Below, piece by piece: positions 8,780 through 17,196 of a DNA stretch of 64,000 nt. Origin of the DNA: Mucilaginibacter psychrotolerans. GTDB taxonomy: Bacteria; Bacteroidota; Bacteroidia; Sphingobacteriales; Sphingobacteriaceae. The stretch lies in NCBI RefSeq assembly GCF_004519315.1, contig NZ_SOZE01000022.1, positions 37,257 through 101,256 on the forward strand, read 5' to 3'. A model generated the notes under the pieces. That model was not told where the DNA came from. It made no database searches and saw nothing but the letters and a program-made list of their open reading frames with translations. The translations under genes were made by a program, and so were the position numbers. The first letter of the stretch is position 1. Each line of letters opens with the position of its first letter.

Positions 8780-10663
8780 ATGTTTAAAACCATTGCGTTA
8801 ACTGCGGTGTGCAGTTTGTTTTTATTACAACTGCAGGCCCAAAACCTGTATATGCCGCGCGAAATTAAGCAGGCATACACCAAAGGTACCCGCTCGCCAG
8901 ATGGTAAGCCCGGCAGCAAATACTGGCAAAACTTTGGCCGCTATAACATTGCCATAACCCTGGCCCCACCCACCCGCACCGTAAAAGGCGTGGAGCAGAT
9001 CACCTACATCAACAACAGCCCCGATACTTTAAAAAGGCTCAACATTAAGCTTATCCTGAATATTCACCGCCCTGGTGCCTCGCGCGATGGCGGTGCCAGT
9101 CTTGATTACCTTACCGAAGGTATACAGGTAGATAGCTTTTTGGTGAATGGCCAAAAAAAGAAATGGGATAACAAAGTTGCTTCGGCTACAAACGCCGGCG
9201 TGGGCTTAAGCAAACCGCTAATGCCGCACGATTCGGTAAAGCTGGATTTTATATGGCACTTTGATGTAAGTAAGGAGAGCGGTCGCGAGGGCATGATCGA
9301 TTCTACTTCGTTTTACCTGGCCTATTTCTACCCACGTGTATCGGTTTACGACGATTACCAGGGCTGGGACCGTGTAGAATTTGTAGACTCTAAAGAGTTT
9401 TACAACGATTTTAACGATTACACCCTCAGCGTAACTGTACCCAAAAACTTTATTGTTTGGGCCACAGGTACCCTGCAAAACCCGGCACAGTTATTACAGC
9501 CCGAGGTTGCCAAACGCCTTGCCGCCTCCTTTACCAGCGACTCTACCATCAACGTAGCTACCCTGGCCGACCTCAAAGCCAAAAATGTAACCGCCCAAAA
9601 CCCTACCAACACCTGGGTATGGAAAGCGGATAACATCAGCGATATGGCTGTAGGTATAAGCGACCATTATATTTGGGATGCGGGCAGCGTTGTGGTTGAT
9701 AAAGCCACAGGCCGCCGTAGCAGCATGCAAGCTGCTTACCCGGAAGCTGCTTTCGATTTCAAGAAATCGGTACAGTATGGCCGTAACGCACTGGGCTGGT
9801 TCAGCGCCAACTGGCCGGGAGTGCCTTACCCCTTCCCTAAAATGACCGCCTTTAAGGGCTTTGCCGATATGGAATACCCCATGATGGTGAACGATAGCCA
9901 GTTTGGCGACCCTACCTTTGCCCAACTGGTGCAGGACCATGAGATTGCACACACCTGGTTCCCTTTTTATATGGGCATCAACGAAAGCAAATACGCTTTT
10001 ATGGACGAAGGCTGGGCAACCACGCTGGAATACCTGATAGGCACCGCCGAAAACGGTAAAGAAAAAGCAGATAACTTTTACAAACAGTTCCGCATCAACG
10101 GCTGGATAGGTGATAAATCTACCGCCGAAGATCAACCCATTATTACCATGAGCAGCGAGCAAAAAGGCGGCTACGGCAACAACGCCTACGGCAAGCCATC
10201 GTTAAGCTACCTGGCTTTAAAAGATTACCTGGGCGACGACCTCTTCAAGAAATCTCTGCACGGTTATATGGACAGGTGGCACGGCAAGCACCCCATTCCA
10301 TGGGATTATTTCAACTCGATGAGCAATGTATCGGGCAAAAACCTTAACTGGTTCTTCAACAACTGGTTCTTTAGCAATGGCTATAACGATCTGGCTATTA
10401 CCACGGGCGTAAAAGGCAAGGATGGCTATACGCTTACCGTTAGCAATGTTGGCGGTTTTGCTATACCTTTTGATGTGGTATTAACTTTTGCCGATGGCAC
10501 AACCCAAACCATACACAAAACCCCTGCCGTATGGGAAGCCAACCAAAAAGAGGTTTACGTAACCTTTAAAGCAGTAATTGGCAAAAGCCTTAAATCGGTT
10601 ACTTTAGATACCGGCATTTTTGTAGATGCTGTTAAAGCCGATAATACCTGGGTGGTGAAATAA
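8780..10663 (+). CDS. M1 family zinc metallopeptidase
   Basis: A 627-residue exported aminopeptidase-like protein with a signal peptide (residues 1-20, LLQLQAQ). The gluzincin site is intact: HEIAH at residues 387-391, then 18 residues and Glu410 (HExxH-x18-E). The upstream substrate motif is the variant FADMEYP rather than GAMEN, common in exported Bacteroidota M1 enzymes. Such enzymes remove N-terminal amino acids from peptides in the periplasm or outside the cell. The C-terminal 100 residues look like a small beta-sandwich. Single gene followed by two hairpins. Confidence 0.92.
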   Translation: MFKTIALTAVCSLFLLQLQAQNLYMPREIKQAYTKGTRSPDGKPGSKYWQNFGRYNIAITLAPPTRTVKGVEQITYINNSPDTLKRLNIKLILNIHRPGASRDGGASLDYLTEGIQVDSFLVNGQKKKWDNKVASATNAGVGLSKPLMPHDSVKLDFIWHFDVSKESGREGMIDSTSFYLAYFYPRVSVYDDYQGWDRVEFVDSKEFYNDFNDYTLSVTVPKNFIVWATGTLQNPAQLLQPEVAKRLAASFTSDSTINVATLADLKAKNVTAQNPTNTWVWKADNISDMAVGISDHYIWDAGSVVVDKATGRRSSMQAAYPEAAFDFKKSVQYGRNALGWFSANWPGVPYPFPKMTAFKGFADMEYPMMVNDSQFGDPTFAQLVQDHEIAHTWFPFYMGINESKYAFMDEGWATTLEYLIGTAENGKEKADNFYKQFRINGWIGDKSTAEDQPIITMSSEQKGGYGNNAYGKPSLSYLALKDYLGDDLFKKSLHGYMDRWHGKHPIPWDYFNSMSNVSGKNLNWFFNNWFFSNGYNDLAITTGVKGKDGYTLTVSNVGGFAIPFDVVLTFADGTTQTIHKTPAVWEANQKEVYVTFKAVIGKSLKSVTLDTGIFVDAVKADNTWVVK

Positions 10664-10726
10664 GTGAATGGTGAGTGGTGATTAAAGAGTGGTTCTATTC
10701 CTGATCATTAGCTACGGCAACCAAAG

Positions 10727-10759
10727 AGATTTGACAACTTTTAGAAAGTTGTCAAATCT
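10727..10759. terminator. Hairpin with 14-bp perfect stem
   Basis: 10727-10740 and 10746-10759 are perfect reverse complements with a 5-base loop. There is no clean T run after it, so it may be a transcript-end stabiliser or a repeat rather than an intrinsic terminator. Confidence 0.5.
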
Positions 10760-10776
10760 TATATCCAATCCCAACA

Positions 10777-10815
10777 AACGCAAAAAAACCGGCTCATCAC
10801 CGGTTTTTTTGCGTT
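10777..10815. terminator. Bidirectional terminator
   Basis: AACGCAAAAAAACCGG and its exact complement flank a 7-base loop; the A7 and T7 tracts give a U-run in both directions. It lies between the convergent M1 peptidase and YtxH genes and can end both. Confidence 0.85.
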
Positions 10816-10830
10816 ATTGCAGCGAGTGTC

Positions 10831-11217
10831 TTATGCGCCTTGTATAGCACTGTTGGCGTCACTGGCAGCAGATTTTACACGGCCTTTAGCTTCGTCGGCA
10901 CCGTTTTGGGCATAATTTTTTGCTGAGCTAATAGCATCTTCGGCAGTGCCGCGTGCGCTATCAACCACATTACCTGCGCCTGTAACCAGGTCGTTATATT
11001 TTGATTTTACCGAGTCAACAGCGTTGCTGCTGTATTCTTTTACGCTGCCGGCGGCATTTTGTGCTTTGTTTTTAGCATTTTCCACCAGGTCGTTAACGTA
11101 ATCGGCAATGTCGCCTCTTAGGTTTTCACCTTTTTCGGGAGCCAGTAACAGGCCTAATGCGGCACCGGCCGCAGCGCCCACTAAAAGCGCTGCAATAATT
11201 TTTGCTTGATCTTTCAT
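10831..11217 (-). CDS. YtxH domain protein
   Basis: A 128-residue protein with a glycine/alanine-rich N-terminal membrane segment (residues 8-26, ALLVGAAAGAALGLLLAPEKG), which is the YtxH signature, followed by a long charged and amphipathic helical tail with repeated A-x-x-A-x-N/S-x-x-K text, LEA-like in composition. These proteins are associated with general stress responses in other bacteria; a molecular function is not known. A weak -7 element (TATCTTTA) lies upstream. Single gene. Confidence 0.85.
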   Translation of the reverse strand: MKDQAKIIAALLVGAAAGAALGLLLAPEKGENLRGDIADYVNDLVENAKNKAQNAAGSVKEYSSNAVDSVKSKYNDLVTGAGNVVDSARGTAEDAISSAKNYAQNGADEAKGRVKSAASDANSAIQGA

Positions 11218-11400
11218 ATCTGTTTGCTTTTAATTGTTGTTCTTTTTTGTTATAAAGATAACAACGCCTTTGCCTTTGTGTTTAGATAAATAAAAAATAA
11301 CTTTAATTATTGGTTTAGGGGCTGCAAACAGCGCCATTTGCATTTAAAGCCAACAATAAGGGCTAAAACACTGTTAGTACAGCGGTAACAAGCCCCAAAT

Positions 11401-11628
11401 ATGGATCCTATACTGCAATCGATACACTTCCGCAAGGTGTTTTACCTGGTAAGCATCATCGCCCTTCTATTACTTTTCGTCATAAAATACACGCTTATAC
11501 CGGTTATAAACCGCCGCGAGGCCGAACCCAAAAAGATATTAAGGCATATATTAGATACGCTTATAGGCATTTTAATTGCCGCTATGGCCATTGGCGGTGC
11601 AGTTTTTTGGATGAGCGGGAACGAGTAA
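11401..11628 (+). CDS. Small two-helix membrane protein, unknown
   Basis: A 75-residue protein with two predicted membrane helices (about residues 13-33 and 52-69) joined by a charged loop (NRREAEPKK). I do not recognise a family. It is divergent from YtxH and convergent with the amidase gene. The hydrophobic pattern and in-phase start make it likely to be a real gene, but short length limits certainty. Confidence 0.6.
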   Translation: MDPILQSIHFRKVFYLVSIIALLLLFVIKYTLIPVINRREAEPKKILRHILDTLIGILIAAMAIGGAVFWMSGNE

Positions 11629-11657
11629 CCGGCAAGAGGGCTTCCTGCGCTTTGCAA

Positions 11658-12476
11658 TTAACTACCGAAACCGGCCTTATATTTTTTGATAGCCCGAATG
11701 ATGGATTGTACGATCTGGTTCTGCCCCTCATCTGAGTTGAGATATCTTTCGTCTTCGGCATTGTTGATGTAGCCCGTTTCTATCAGCAGGCCCGGCATAC
11801 CGCTTTGCTGCAATACCAGTACGCCCTGCTCTTTTACCCCCGCGCTGGCCCGACCATCGGTTTCGGTAAATTCTGTATTCAACAACTCGCCAAATTGCAC
11901 GCTTTGCTTGCGGTAACGCTGTTGGAACGCGGCCAGCACGATGGCATTCATGGCGGCATCTTCACCGTAGCCGTTATATTTTTGCTGATAATCTTTCTCC
12001 TGGTAAATAGAAGCGTTCTCGCGCAGGGCTTCTAGTTGTTCCTGCTTGCGGTGGAAACCGTACAGCAGCAGCATAGCGCCGCGCCGCGTTCCTATACGCT
12101 GCGGGGTAGAGTTGCAATGGATGGATATAAACAGGTTGGCCTTGCTATCGTTTGCTATCTGTGCGCGGGTGTGCAGTTCTATGAATTTATCGGTGCTGCG
12201 CGTCATGATCACATTGAGGTAGGGCATCTGGTCGTTAAGGGCATCGCGCAGCTTTTTGCCTATGCTGAGTGCCACGGCTTTCTCATTTGAATATCCACCA
12301 TGGGCGCCAGGGTCTTTGCCACCGTGGCCAGGGTCGATAACGATGGTTTTAAATTGAAACGACGGAGTAGAATCGTTGGTTTTGCTGGTTGATTGAGCGA
12401 AAGCCGGGCAAACGCCCGCAAAAAACAAGATGATAAAAGCCGGCAAAGGGGCTTTAAATAACGGCCTAAAAAACAT
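11658..12476 (-). CDS. N-acetylmuramoyl-L-alanine amidase (Amidase_3)
   Basis: A 272-residue exported zinc amidase that cuts the bond between MurNAc and the stem peptide of peptidoglycan. I start it at the ATG at 12476, which gives a proper signal peptide (FIILFFAGVCPAFAQ); the frame stays open for another 86 codons upstream, but that part is a palindromic repeat element and not typical protein. Domain motifs are clear: VIDPGHGGKDPGAHG (first zinc His), NEKAV (Glu), ISIHCNS (second His) and GLLIETGYINN (catalytic Glu) near the end. Single gene. Confidence 0.9.
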   Translation of the reverse strand: MFFRPLFKAPLPAFIILFFAGVCPAFAQSTSKTNDSTPSFQFKTIVIDPGHGGKDPGAHGGYSNEKAVALSIGKKLRDALNDQMPYLNVIMTRSTDKFIELHTRAQIANDSKANLFISIHCNSTPQRIGTRRGAMLLLYGFHRKQEQLEALRENASIYQEKDYQQKYNGYGEDAAMNAIVLAAFQQRYRKQSVQFGELLNTEFTETDGRASAGVKEQGVLVLQQSGMPGLLIETGYINNAEDERYLNSDEGQNQIVQSIIRAIKKYKAGFGS

Positions 12477-12537
12477 GGCGCAAAGATATAGGAATGTTTT
12501 AGGGTACAAACCCTTGATTGTTCGAAATATACCTTTT

Positions 12538-12656
12538 ACTCCCCTCTCAAGAGGGGGCGTGGTAGATGGTGTGGTGGGAGGCGTTTGTTCACCACTATGC
12601 AATGGCGTAACGCATAGCGTACCAACATACCCCTCCATCCCTCTCAAGAAGGGAAT
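12538..12656. repeat. Palindromic dispersed repeat element, copy 1
   Basis: Ends are related inverted repeats built on CCCCTCTCAAGAGGGG (left about 12541-12556, right about 12638-12654 with small changes). The interior matches, in opposite orientation, the element inside the L,D-transpeptidase gene at 26.9 kb, including the ends and the GTTC..C.GCAATG.CGTAACG-like core. It keeps an open frame joined to the amidase gene. Confidence 0.75.
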
Positions 12657-12779
12657 CGCACGTCCCTTTACGCTTTTCAAAGCTTCCGAACACTTAGGGT
12701 AAGCCCCCCGTGTTTTTGAATTATTTACAGGCATCTATTTGGTATATAACATGGCTGGCCTTATAACGGAACCTTGGCA

Positions 12780-13130
12780 GCTATTGTTTGGTATGACAGC
12801 AAACACGATAAAAGGATTAAACACGAGTTGACAGGAATTAACAGGAGTTGACAGGATTTAAGGATTAGCACGATTTTACAGGATTTTGTTTGCGTAGTGC
12901 GCCATCAATAGGATTAAGGGATTGGGGTAATCTGACAGGATTCTATTTAGAGAGACAGAATATTAACAAGATTACGACATACCTCTTCTAACGGAGCAAA
13001 ATCAACACGATTAAAGGATTCAATCCTGCTTATCTTTTAATCCTGTTTAATCGTGCTAATCCTTTAATCCTGTTAAACTTTTTAATCCTGTCTAATCGTG
13101 CTAATCCTTTAATCCTGTCTAATCGCTTAA
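12780..13130. repeat. Degenerate AATCCTGT / ACAGGATT repeat array
   Basis: The left half carries repeated ACAGGATT and AGTTGACAGGA runs; the right half (from about 13030) carries the complement as two roughly 46-bp units containing TTTAATCCTGT and TAATCGTGCTAATCC. The whole forms a large imperfect inverted structure. It reaches into the 3' end of the pyruvyl transferase gene. The rest of the gap from 12657 has no gene that I can see. Confidence 0.7.
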
Positions 13131-14156
13131 TCGTGTCACGAAAGCCTTCACCTTAGCCATCAAATCTTGTTTCAACTTTAAATAAGCGGGGCTGTTACTA
13201 AGTTTGGTATCAAAATTTATTTTTCCACCATCCCATTTAAAGCGGGGCGTAAGTTTACCGTCTTCAAAATCAATTACGTTGAACAGTTCCAGTAGTCCAT
13301 CCATGCGGCATTCGCTTACTTCGCCCTGGTTAAGGTCATTTACATAAATAGCAGGCGTGCCCATCCCTATCGATGGCAGGGCGCAATGCACGCGACTGGT
13401 TACCACAAAGGCCGCTTTGGCGTATTTGCCCAGCAGTTCTTTGGCGTACTCAAATTTTTCGTCCTCGTCTTTATAAGTCTTCAGCGGGTCGGCGTGTTTT
13501 ACGTATTCGGCCTGGGTAAGCACCTCGTCGGTAAAATACGGCGAGTAGGTTTTATAGAAACTGGCCGCCCGTATCATCCACCGTAAATTGGTAAAGCCCG
13601 ATCGGCGTTGCGATATGGTTTTTATGGTGCTGTATTTTGTGAGCAATATCCAGCTGAAGCCAATAAGCGAGCTATCGCGTTTTATAGCTTCGTACTTGGT
13701 ATCTACAAAATACACTTTGCGTTCTTTTTGCGGGTTGGCATAGGTTTCGCCCAGGGTAAGCGTTAAGCAGCCCGAAAAGTAAGCATCTATACCTTTGGCG
13801 CTAAGTACTTCGGCAGTTTTGCGGTCGCGGCAGCCTATAGGGGCGTGTTGCTTTAAGTAATCTACAATTTGCGGCGTATTTAAAAAGTGCTCCTGCGCCA
13901 GCACATTCAGGTGGAAGGAGATAAAAAAGGGCAATATATTCTTAACAGGTGGCCAGTTTTTTGGATGGTGGGTAAACCAGCCGTTCATAATCAGGGCTAT
14001 CTCTTCGCCGGTGTATTCGTTAAGCAATTCGCGGTTCAAATAAGTATCGGCTTTGCCACCTAAAAATTGTAGTGCAGCTAAACTTTGAACGTAATCACCT
14101 ACGTTATCTTTACGGAAACCTGATTCATAAATTAATACGCCTTTCTTAATACTCAT
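13119..14156 (-). CDS. Polysaccharide pyruvyl transferase family protein
   Basis: A 345-residue cytoplasmic protein. The start KKGVLIYESGFRKDNVGDYVQSLAALQFL matches the N-G-D/N-x-GD pattern of pyruvyl transferases, and later segments IGCRDRKTAEVLSAKGI (about residues 122-138) and AAFVVTSRVHCALPSIGMGTPAIYV (about residues 247-271) are the family signatures. Members add ketal-linked pyruvate from phosphoenolpyruvate to sugars of exopolysaccharides or cell-wall polymers. No glycan locus surrounds it. The last six codons, ending LSD, are encoded by the neighbouring AATCCTGT repeat array. Confidence 0.85.
   Translation of the reverse strand: MSIKKGVLIYESGFRKDNVGDYVQSLAALQFLGGKADTYLNRELLNEYTGEEIALIMNGWFTHHPKNWPPVKNILPFFISFHLNVLAQEHFLNTPQIVDYLKQHAPIGCRDRKTAEVLSAKGIDAYFSGCLTLTLGETYANPQKERKVYFVDTKYEAIKRDSSLIGFSWILLTKYSTIKTISQRRSGFTNLRWMIRAASFYKTYSPYFTDEVLTQAEYVKHADPLKTYKDEDEKFEYAKELLGKYAKAAFVVTSRVHCALPSIGMGTPAIYVNDLNQGEVSECRMDGLLELFNVIDFEDGKLTPRFKWDGGKINFDTKLSNSPAYLKLKQDLMAKVKAFVTRLSD
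13140..13180 (-). other. Repeat-coded C-terminus of the pyruvyl transferase
   Basis: The last codons of the pyruvyl transferase and the AATCCTGT repeat array meet here; the normal protein sequence (KVKAFVT) passes into repeat-derived codons (RLSD) without a gap. Confidence 0.45.
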
Positions 14157-14437
14157 AAGTTTTTTTTAGAAGCCTTGCAATATTTGCCCTAAAAATAAGC
14201 ATAAATCGTAATTGCGCAAGTTTAGGCGCGGGTTTAATCTATTTTAAACCTTACGCGCATCAAGCCTGCGGGATAGCATTGACACCTATTAGTTATCCAC
14301 ATTTTAATTTTTAATTGATTGATATTGTGCTGTTTGAAAAGAAGTCAATCACACCCATTTCCAATAAATTAATTCCCTCTGCAACCAATCGTCTCGTAAT
14401 ATCGTATTAAATGTATATTAAAAAAATACAGGGCGCT

Positions 14438-14764
14438 ATGGAAGCAATTTTCTCCTCATCATTATTTACTTTTTCCTTCTTCCTGGTGGTTGGCAGCGTA
14501 ATCGTATATTTTATATTAAAGTTCGACAAGCAACAGCGCCAGAAAATGAGCAAACTGGTGGCCGAAACCCGCGATGTACAGCCTTTGCTGATGGCCAAAG
14601 CCATTAACCATAAATTGAAAACCATAAAGCCCGAGTTGAATTCAGATTCGAGGCGCGACATAGCCAAACAACTTGATGAGTTGGTTGCCGCTTACGACCG
14701 TGGACAGGTAACCCTACCCGATTATTGCCACAAACTGAACAGCCTGCTATCGATGGTAGCTTAG
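14438..14764 (+). CDS. Small single-pass membrane protein, unknown
   Basis: About 108 residues from the ATG at 14438 (an upstream ATG at 14411 adds nine polar residues). One membrane helix at about residues 4-25 is followed by a cytoplasmic, charged helical region with KQQRQKMSKLVAETRDVQPLL and a conserved-looking DELVAAYDRGQVTLPDYCHKLNSLL end. I do not know the family. The C-terminal text resembles short-C-terminal-domain helices of membrane proteins. It lies upstream of mnmD with about 100 bases between. Confidence 0.6.
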   Translation: MEAIFSSSLFTFSFFLVVGSVIVYFILKFDKQQRQKMSKLVAETRDVQPLLMAKAINHKLKTIKPELNSDSRRDIAKQLDELVAAYDRGQVTLPDYCHKLNSLLSMVA

Positions 14765-14859
14765 TGGGAATTCGGAGTTTCGATTTCGGATTGACAATTT
14801 CTCGCCCCATCTTGTGTTGTAATAAAACATTGATATTTCCTTAGTTTTGGCGCATCAAT

Positions 14860-15558
14860 ATGGATGCTAACCAACAACCCCAACATTTAAGCATAGTTGC
14901 CACTGCCGATGGTTCTAATACGATCTATAACGCGCAGGTAGGCGAAAATTACCATTCGCGTAATGGTGCCTTGCAAGAGAGCAGGCACGTGTTCCTGCAA
15001 TCGGGCCTGGTTTATTTCCTGCTGAACGCGCCAACTATTCACGCAACCGTGAGCATTTTAGAAGTGGGTTTCGGAACCGGACTTAATTTCCTGCTCAGTG
15101 CCGATTATTGCGCAGCCCAAAACATCGGCCTCGATTATACCGGCATTGAAGCCTCCCCCCTCAGCCCCGAAATGATTGCCCAAACAGGTTATGATAAATT
15201 TATATCGGCTACCACCTGGAACAACTTCTTACAAACCTACCCGGCATCTTTAACCGCCAAAAGCAGTTTCAGCGATAGCATCCAGCTGCAAACCGCCCGG
15301 TGCCCGTTGCTAAGCTTCTCTTCCACACAAAAATTCGATATCATCTATTTCGACGCGTTCGCCGCAGCTTACCAGCCCGAAATGTGGGACGAAGCTGCGA
15401 TAAACCATACCCTAAGCTTTTTAAAGCCGGGCGGCGTATTTGTAACCTATGCCATTACCGGCAACCTTAAGCGTATGGTAAAAGCCCTTGGCCTTAAGGT
15501 AGAGAAAGCACCGGGAGCACCGGGGAAGAGGGAGATGCTGCGGGCAGTTTCCAGTTAA
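14860..15558 (+). CDS. mnmD: tRNA 5-methylaminomethyl-2-thiouridine methyltransferase MnmD
   Basis: A 232-residue SAM-dependent methyltransferase equal to the N-terminal half of the bifunctional MnmC of enterobacteria; it makes the last methylation of mnm5s2U34 in tRNA wobble positions. Visible motifs: YHSRNGALQESRHVFL near residue 30, the SAM loop EVGFGTGLNFLL near residue 69, FDIIYFDAFAAAYQPEMW near residue 160, and the closing LKPGGVFVTYAITGNLKRMVKALG and PGKREM. The free-standing form is usual in Bacteroidota. The related modification enzyme MnmE is encoded at 54 kb. A 7-bp tandem array begins at the base after its stop codon. Confidence 0.92.
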   Translation: MDANQQPQHLSIVATADGSNTIYNAQVGENYHSRNGALQESRHVFLQSGLVYFLLNAPTIHATVSILEVGFGTGLNFLLSADYCAAQNIGLDYTGIEASPLSPEMIAQTGYDKFISATTWNNFLQTYPASLTAKSSFSDSIQLQTARCPLLSFSSTQKFDIIYFDAFAAAYQPEMWDEAAINHTLSFLKPGGVFVTYAITGNLKRMVKALGLKVEKAPGAPGKREMLRAVSS

Positions 15559-15635
15559 CAGTGGGCAGTGGGCAGTGGGCAGTGGGCAGTGGGCAGTGGG
15601 CAGTGGGCAGTGGGCAGTGGGCAGTGGGCAGTGGG
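15559..15635. repeat. Tandem array of 11 perfect CAGTGGG units
   Basis: Eleven uninterrupted copies of the 7-bp unit CAGTGGG (77 bp) start directly after the mnmD stop codon. A further low-complexity stretch of AACTGCAAACTGCC-type repeats lies at about 15690-15725, just before mazG. As 7 is not a multiple of 3, copy-number change would shift any frame through it. Confidence 0.95.
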
Positions 15636-15746
15636 CAAGTTCTAAACATACAGGATTGTTTTTCTAAATTTCAAATTGTTAAACGCAAATCCAACTGCAA
15701 ACTGCCAACTGCAAACTGCAAACTGAAAAAGCTATCTTTACGGCCT

Positions 15747-16556
15747 ATGTCACTAACGCCGCCTATTGCTTCTGCCACACCTTCGGGTGCTTTTGAGCGC
15801 CTGCTCACCATTATGAATGATCTGCGCATCAATTGCCCCTGGGACAAAAAGCAAACCCTGGAGAGCCTGCGCCACCTCACCATCGAAGAGACTTACGAGC
15901 TGAGCGATGCCATACTGGGCGGCGATATGCAGGAGATAAAAAAAGAGCTGGGCGATTTGATGCTGCACCTGGTTTTTTACTCGCGCATTGCATCAGAAAC
16001 CGATAGTTTCGATATCACGGGCGTGCTCAATGGCATATGCGATAAGCTCATCAACCGCCACCCGCACATCTACAGCGATGTTGAAGTAAGCAACGAGGAA
16101 GACGTAAAACGCAACTGGGAACAGATAAAGCTTAAAGAAGGCAATAAATCGGTATTGGGCGGGGTGCCTGCATCGTTGCCGGCATTGGTAAAAGCATCGC
16201 GCATACAGGAGAAGGCCCGCGGCGTAGGTTTTGATTGGGATAACAAAACGCAGGTTTGGGCCAAGGTGGAAGAAGAACTACAGGAGTTTAAAGATGAATT
16301 TAACGTTGCCGATGGCACTGCTATTGACCAGGAAAAGGCCGAGGCTGAATTTGGCGACCTGCTGTTCTCGCTCATCAACTACGCACGTTTCATCAATATA
16401 AACCCAGAGGATGCGCTGGAGAAAACCAATCGTAAATTCATTAAGCGTTTTCAATATCTGGAAAGTAAAGCCAAAGAAAACGGCAAGCAATTGCAGGATA
16501 TGACGCTGACAGAGATGGATGTGTTTTGGAACGAGGCTAAAAACGCCTCAAAATAA
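15747..16556 (+). CDS. mazG: Nucleoside triphosphate pyrophosphohydrolase MazG
   Basis: A 269-residue enzyme that hydrolyses NTPs to NMP and pyrophosphate. The frame is open further upstream, but that part only translates the CAGTGGG array; the ATG at 15747 gives the normal family length. Two MazG domains are visible: CPWDKKQTLESLRHLTIEETYEL (about residues 30-52) with the metal-binding E-x-x-E...KELGDLMLHLVFYSRIA, and a second with KVEEELQEFKDEF and EAEFGDLLFSLINYAR near residue 200. LGGVPASLPALVKASRIQEKA links them. It removes abnormal nucleotides and may temper stringent signalling. Confidence 0.93.
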   Translation: MSLTPPIASATPSGAFERLLTIMNDLRINCPWDKKQTLESLRHLTIEETYELSDAILGGDMQEIKKELGDLMLHLVFYSRIASETDSFDITGVLNGICDKLINRHPHIYSDVEVSNEEDVKRNWEQIKLKEGNKSVLGGVPASLPALVKASRIQEKARGVGFDWDNKTQVWAKVEEELQEFKDEFNVADGTAIDQEKAEAEFGDLLFSLINYARFININPEDALEKTNRKFIKRFQYLESKAKENGKQLQDMTLTEMDVFWNEAKNASK

Positions 16557-16616
16557 AAGGCTTTTTGTAGCGTTTTATTAAATTGCTGCGTAAACCCAAT
16601 TGAAACCAAATAGCTC

Positions 16617-17057
16617 ATGAAAAGAAGATTTACTTATTTACTTCCCCTGTTAACTATCGTGATAGCCTTATTGGGCAGTTGCGCCCCTAATAAGCCGAGT
16701 GACCCCGTACCCAATCCAAACGGAACCTTTGCCGGCGAATTCCGCAGGCTGCACCGTTCAACTGGTGCCAGTAAAATTGATACCCTTAAAGCCAATATAT
16801 CCGTTACCCTAAACAGCGATTTTACCTACAAGGTAACAGGCGACACCAGCACCGTGCACGCCGGGAGTATAGGTCTGTGGAACATCTCTGCCAATAGTAT
16901 AAAATTCCAGGATAACACCTATTCAGCAACTTCTACCATCAGAAAAGTGCGCTTATTTGGCGAGTACGATTATGCCTATGATGGCACTTCGCTAAAGATA
17001 GCCGTTAACAGCGTTGATACGCTTAGCTTGCAATACGATTTAAAAAGAGTTAACTGA
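16617..17057 (+). CDS. Predicted lipoprotein, unknown function
   Basis: A 146-residue protein with a lipoprotein signal (LTIVIALLGSC, Cys at about residue 22), so probably tethered to the outer or inner membrane. The mature part is beta-rich with a Bacteroidota-type pattern (NGTFAGEFRRLH, NSDFTYKVTGDTSTVHAGS, YDGTSLKI) resembling small lipocalin-like lipoproteins, but I cannot name a family. A good intrinsic terminator follows. Confidence 0.75.
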   Translation: MKRRFTYLLPLLTIVIALLGSCAPNKPSDPVPNPNGTFAGEFRRLHRSTGASKIDTLKANISVTLNSDFTYKVTGDTSTVHAGSIGLWNISANSIKFQDNTYSATSTIRKVRLFGEYDYAYDGTSLKIAVNSVDTLSLQYDLKRVN

Positions 17058-17078
17058 TATTGCCGCCAGGCAAATGTG

Positions 17079-17109
17079 CCCTGTAGCTTAAAAAAGCTAC
17101 GGGGTTTTT
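17079..17109 (+). terminator. Intrinsic terminator after the lipoprotein gene
   Basis: Stem 17079-17089 with 17094-17104 (11 bp, one G-T pair), AAAA loop, then TTTTT. It lies 22 bases after the stop codon and before the sigma-factor operon. Confidence 0.8.
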
Positions 17110-17196
17110 ATTTTTATAAATTATTTGGTATTATTTGTAGCGTTTTGCCCGCAGGCGGCGTAATGATTTGTAAACAACCGGAACTAACAGTTTTTA

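Noticed and set aside
9494..10162. Minus-strand 222-codon frame inside the M1 peptidase
   Set aside because: It is the shadow of a well-supported gene with intact zinc motifs.
12477..12734. Upstream extension of the amidase reading frame as real protein
   Set aside because: It translates a palindromic repeat and leaves the signal peptide internal; the ATG at 12476 restores a normal exported amidase.
12780..13130. CRISPR array
   Set aside because: Repeats are degenerate, unevenly spaced and present in both orientations, with no unique spacers and no cas genes.
15561..15746. Upstream extension of the MazG reading frame
   Set aside because: It only translates the CAGTGGG array and other low-complexity sequence; the ATG at 15747 gives a normal MazG.
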